A stretch of DNA of 15,170 nt, taken from an uncultured beta proteobacterium (GTDB taxonomy: Bacteria > Pseudomonadota > Gammaproteobacteria > Burkholderiales > Burkholderiaceae_C). Below the pieces are notes generated by a model. It ran no database searches and was not told the origin of the DNA. It saw nothing but the letters and a program-made list of their open reading frames with translations. How positions within the stretch are numbered: the stretch's first letter is position 1; every line of letters begins with the position of its first letter. The position numbers and the translations under genes were made by a program. This document shows positions 13,527-15,170 of this stretch, piece after piece. Where the stretch lies: contig CAILKA010000401.1 of the NCBI GenBank assembly GCA_903834645.1, positions 1-15,170 on the forward strand. Direction: 5' to 3'.

Positions 13527-14666
13527 TCAGGCGGCCTCAGCCGCATCGATCACGCCCCCGCCCAGGCACACCTCGCCGTCGTAGAGCACGGCCGACTGCC
13601 CCGGCGTGACGGCCCATTGTGCCGCGCCGAACTGCAGCGCGAATCCGCCGCCGTCGCGCGCCGTATCCGTGTAGCGGCACGGCGCATCCGCTTGCCGGTA
13701 GCGCGTCTTGGCCCCGAGCGCGGCTCCGTGGGCCGGCGGGTGGCCCGCCACCCAGCTGCAGTCGTTGGCCGTGAGCCGGTGCGACAGCAGCCAGGGGTGC
13801 TCGTGCCCCTGCACGGCCACGAGCACGTTGCGCGCCAGATCTTTGCGCGCTGCGTACCAGGGCGCGTGCTCGCCACCTCCAGCCTTGAGCCCGCCGATGC
13901 CCAGGCCCTGGCGCTGCCCGAGCGTGTAGAAGCTCAACCCCACGTGGCGGCCGATGGTGCGGCCCTGCGCGTCCTCGATCGGCCCGGGCGTGTGGTCCAG
14001 GTAGCGGTTCAGGAACTCGCGAAAGGGCCGCTCGCCGATGAAGCAGATGCCGGTGGAGTCGCGCTTGGCGGCATTGGGCAGCCCGATCTCGACGGCCAGG
14101 CGGCGCACCTCGGTCTTTCGCAGTTCGCCCACCGGAAAGAGCGTGCGCGAGAGTTGCGCCTGGGTGAGCCGGTGCAGGAAGTAGCTCTGGTCCTTGGCTG
14201 CATCCAGCCCCTTGAGCAGCTCGAAGCGCGCCGCAGCGCCTGGGGTGGCTGATGCGCCATCGCCCGGCAGTTCGCGCACCCGCGCGTAGTGGCCCGTGGC
14301 GATGCGCCCGGCCCCGAGCCGCATGGCGTGGTCGAGAAAGGCCTTGAACTTGATCTCCGCGTTGCACAGCACGTCCGGGTTGGGTGTGCGCCCGGCGCGG
14401 TACTCGCGCAGGAACTCGGCGAAGACGCGGTCCTTGTAGTCGGCGGCGAAGTTGACGTGCTCGAGCTCGATGCCGATCACGTCGGCCACGGCCGCGGCGT
14501 CGACGAAATCGACGTTGCTCGAGCAGTAGGCGTCGTCGTCGTCATCTTCCCAGTTCTTCATGAAGATGCCCACGACCTCGTGGCCCTGGCGCTTGAGCAG
14601 CCAGGCACTCACGGCGGAGTCCACGCCCCCGCTCAGGCCCACGACGATGCGATGCAGCTTGCCCAC
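13527..14666 (-). CDS. mnmA: tRNA-specific 2-thiouridylase MnmA
   Basis: This 379-residue ATP-dependent enzyme places sulfur on C2 of U34 in tRNA-Lys, tRNA-Glu and tRNA-Gln, with sulfur delivered through the TusE relay in E. coli. The PP-loop is GLSGGVDSAV (10-19); the two catalytic cysteines are Cys101 in NPDVLCN and Cys208 in STGICFIG. GIFMKNWEDDDD (33-44) and FYTLGQRQGLGIGG are strongly typical. A small extra loop (PGDGASATPGAAA, 134-146) interrupts the region after HYARV, within normal variation. The start is GTG (14664-14666), the only plausible one before the PP-loop; GACAAT lies 6 bases upstream and no Shine-Dalgarno is visible. The ABC transporter ATPase gene lies upstream on the same strand, with 48 very GC-rich bases between. 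Confidence 0.96.
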   Translation of the reverse strand: MGKLHRIVVGLSGGVDSAVSAWLLKRQGHEVVGIFMKNWEDDDDDAYCSSNVDFVDAAAVADVIGIELEHVNFAADYKDRVFAEFLREYRAGRTPNPDVLCNAEIKFKAFLDHAMRLGAGRIATGHYARVRELPGDGASATPGAAARFELLKGLDAAKDQSYFLHRLTQAQLSRTLFPVGELRKTEVRRLAVEIGLPNAAKRDSTGICFIGERPFREFLNRYLDHTPGPIEDAQGRTIGRHVGLSFYTLGQRQGLGIGGLKAGGGEHAPWYAARKDLARNVLVAVQGHEHPWLLSHRLTANDCSWVAGHPPAHGAALGAKTRYRQADAPCRYTDTARDGGGFALQFGAAQWAVTPGQSAVLYDGEVCLGGGVIDAAEAA

Positions 14667-14672
14667 GGCCGA

Positions 14673-14678
14673 ATTGTC
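14673..14678 (-). promoter_or_regulatory. Putative mnmA -10 element
   Basis: GACAAT on the minus strand, 6 bases before the GTG start of mnmA, the same hexamer and spacing as the histidine phosphatase gene. As there, GGGCGC lies 17 bases upstream in place of a -35. It implies a transcript starting at the start codon; leaderless GTG starts are less common than ATG, so this one is weaker. Confidence 0.35.
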
Positions 14679-14688
14679 GCCCCCGGGG

Positions 14689-14702
14689 CGGGCGCGCGCC
14701 CG
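14689..14702. terminator. GC palindrome between ABC ATPase gene and mnmA
   Basis: CGGGCGCGCGCCCG is a perfect 14-base palindrome lying 13 bases past the stop of the ABC ATPase gene. In RNA it could form a short G-C hairpin at that gene's 3' end. There is no U-tract, and such palindromes are not rare in this base composition, so a terminator role is only possible. Confidence 0.25.
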
Positions 14703-14714
14703 GGGCGCCGGGTC

Positions 14715-15170
<456 letters not shown>

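Overview
The window is a compact, very GC-rich stretch of bacterial chromosome. The gene set, the protein flavour (long-form class I DAHP synthase, PduO-type adenosyltransferase beside an FAD oxidase, MnmA, TldD) and the strong G/C bias at third positions suggest a betaproteobacterium of the order Burkholderiales (Comamonadaceae / Rubrivivax-Leptothrix type). That placement is inference from protein resemblance. I saw no insertion sequence, prophage, integron, CRISPR array, tRNA or rRNA. Every gene looks intact except the two cut by the window edges.

Layout, left to right: the C-terminal part of a GNAT acetyltransferase (+, cut at the left edge); argC, short 'uncommon' form (-); parB (+) with no parA beside it; an MFS transporter (-) whose end overlaps the end of parB; a GlcD/D-lactate-dehydrogenase-type FAD oxidase (-); a PduO-type cobalamin adenosyltransferase (+); a class I DAHP synthase (-); a secreted serine hydrolase followed by a sodium:solute symporter (+, probable operon); tldD (-); a histidine phosphatase (-); an alpha/beta hydrolase (+); mnmA followed by a DUF1330 gene (-, probable operon); and the C-terminal part of a polar amino acid ABC transporter ATPase (-, cut at the right edge). 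There are five tail-to-tail junctions and four head-to-head junctions. Most intergenic spaces are short; the only one over 300 bases is 7000-7332.

The most interesting element is in that gap. Upstream of the DAHP synthase gene, on the minus strand, is a 26-codon ORF (7119-7199) in which six of codons 8-15 are Phe or Tyr. It is followed by a U-tract terminator hairpin and two mutually exclusive alternative stem-loops. This is the full layout of a ribosome-mediated transcription attenuator. It would couple Phe/Tyr-tRNA charging to the first step of aromatic amino acid synthesis. E. coli controls its DAHP synthase genes with the TyrR and TrpR repressors instead, so this deserves a comparative check.

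Other points: several genes without a Shine-Dalgarno sequence have a -10-like hexamer 6-7 nt before the start codon (possible leaderless mRNAs); all five convergent junctions carry a stem-loop that overlaps a stop codon; parB is unlinked from parA; and the serine hydrolase/symporter pair resembles muropeptide-recycling gene sets of other phyla.
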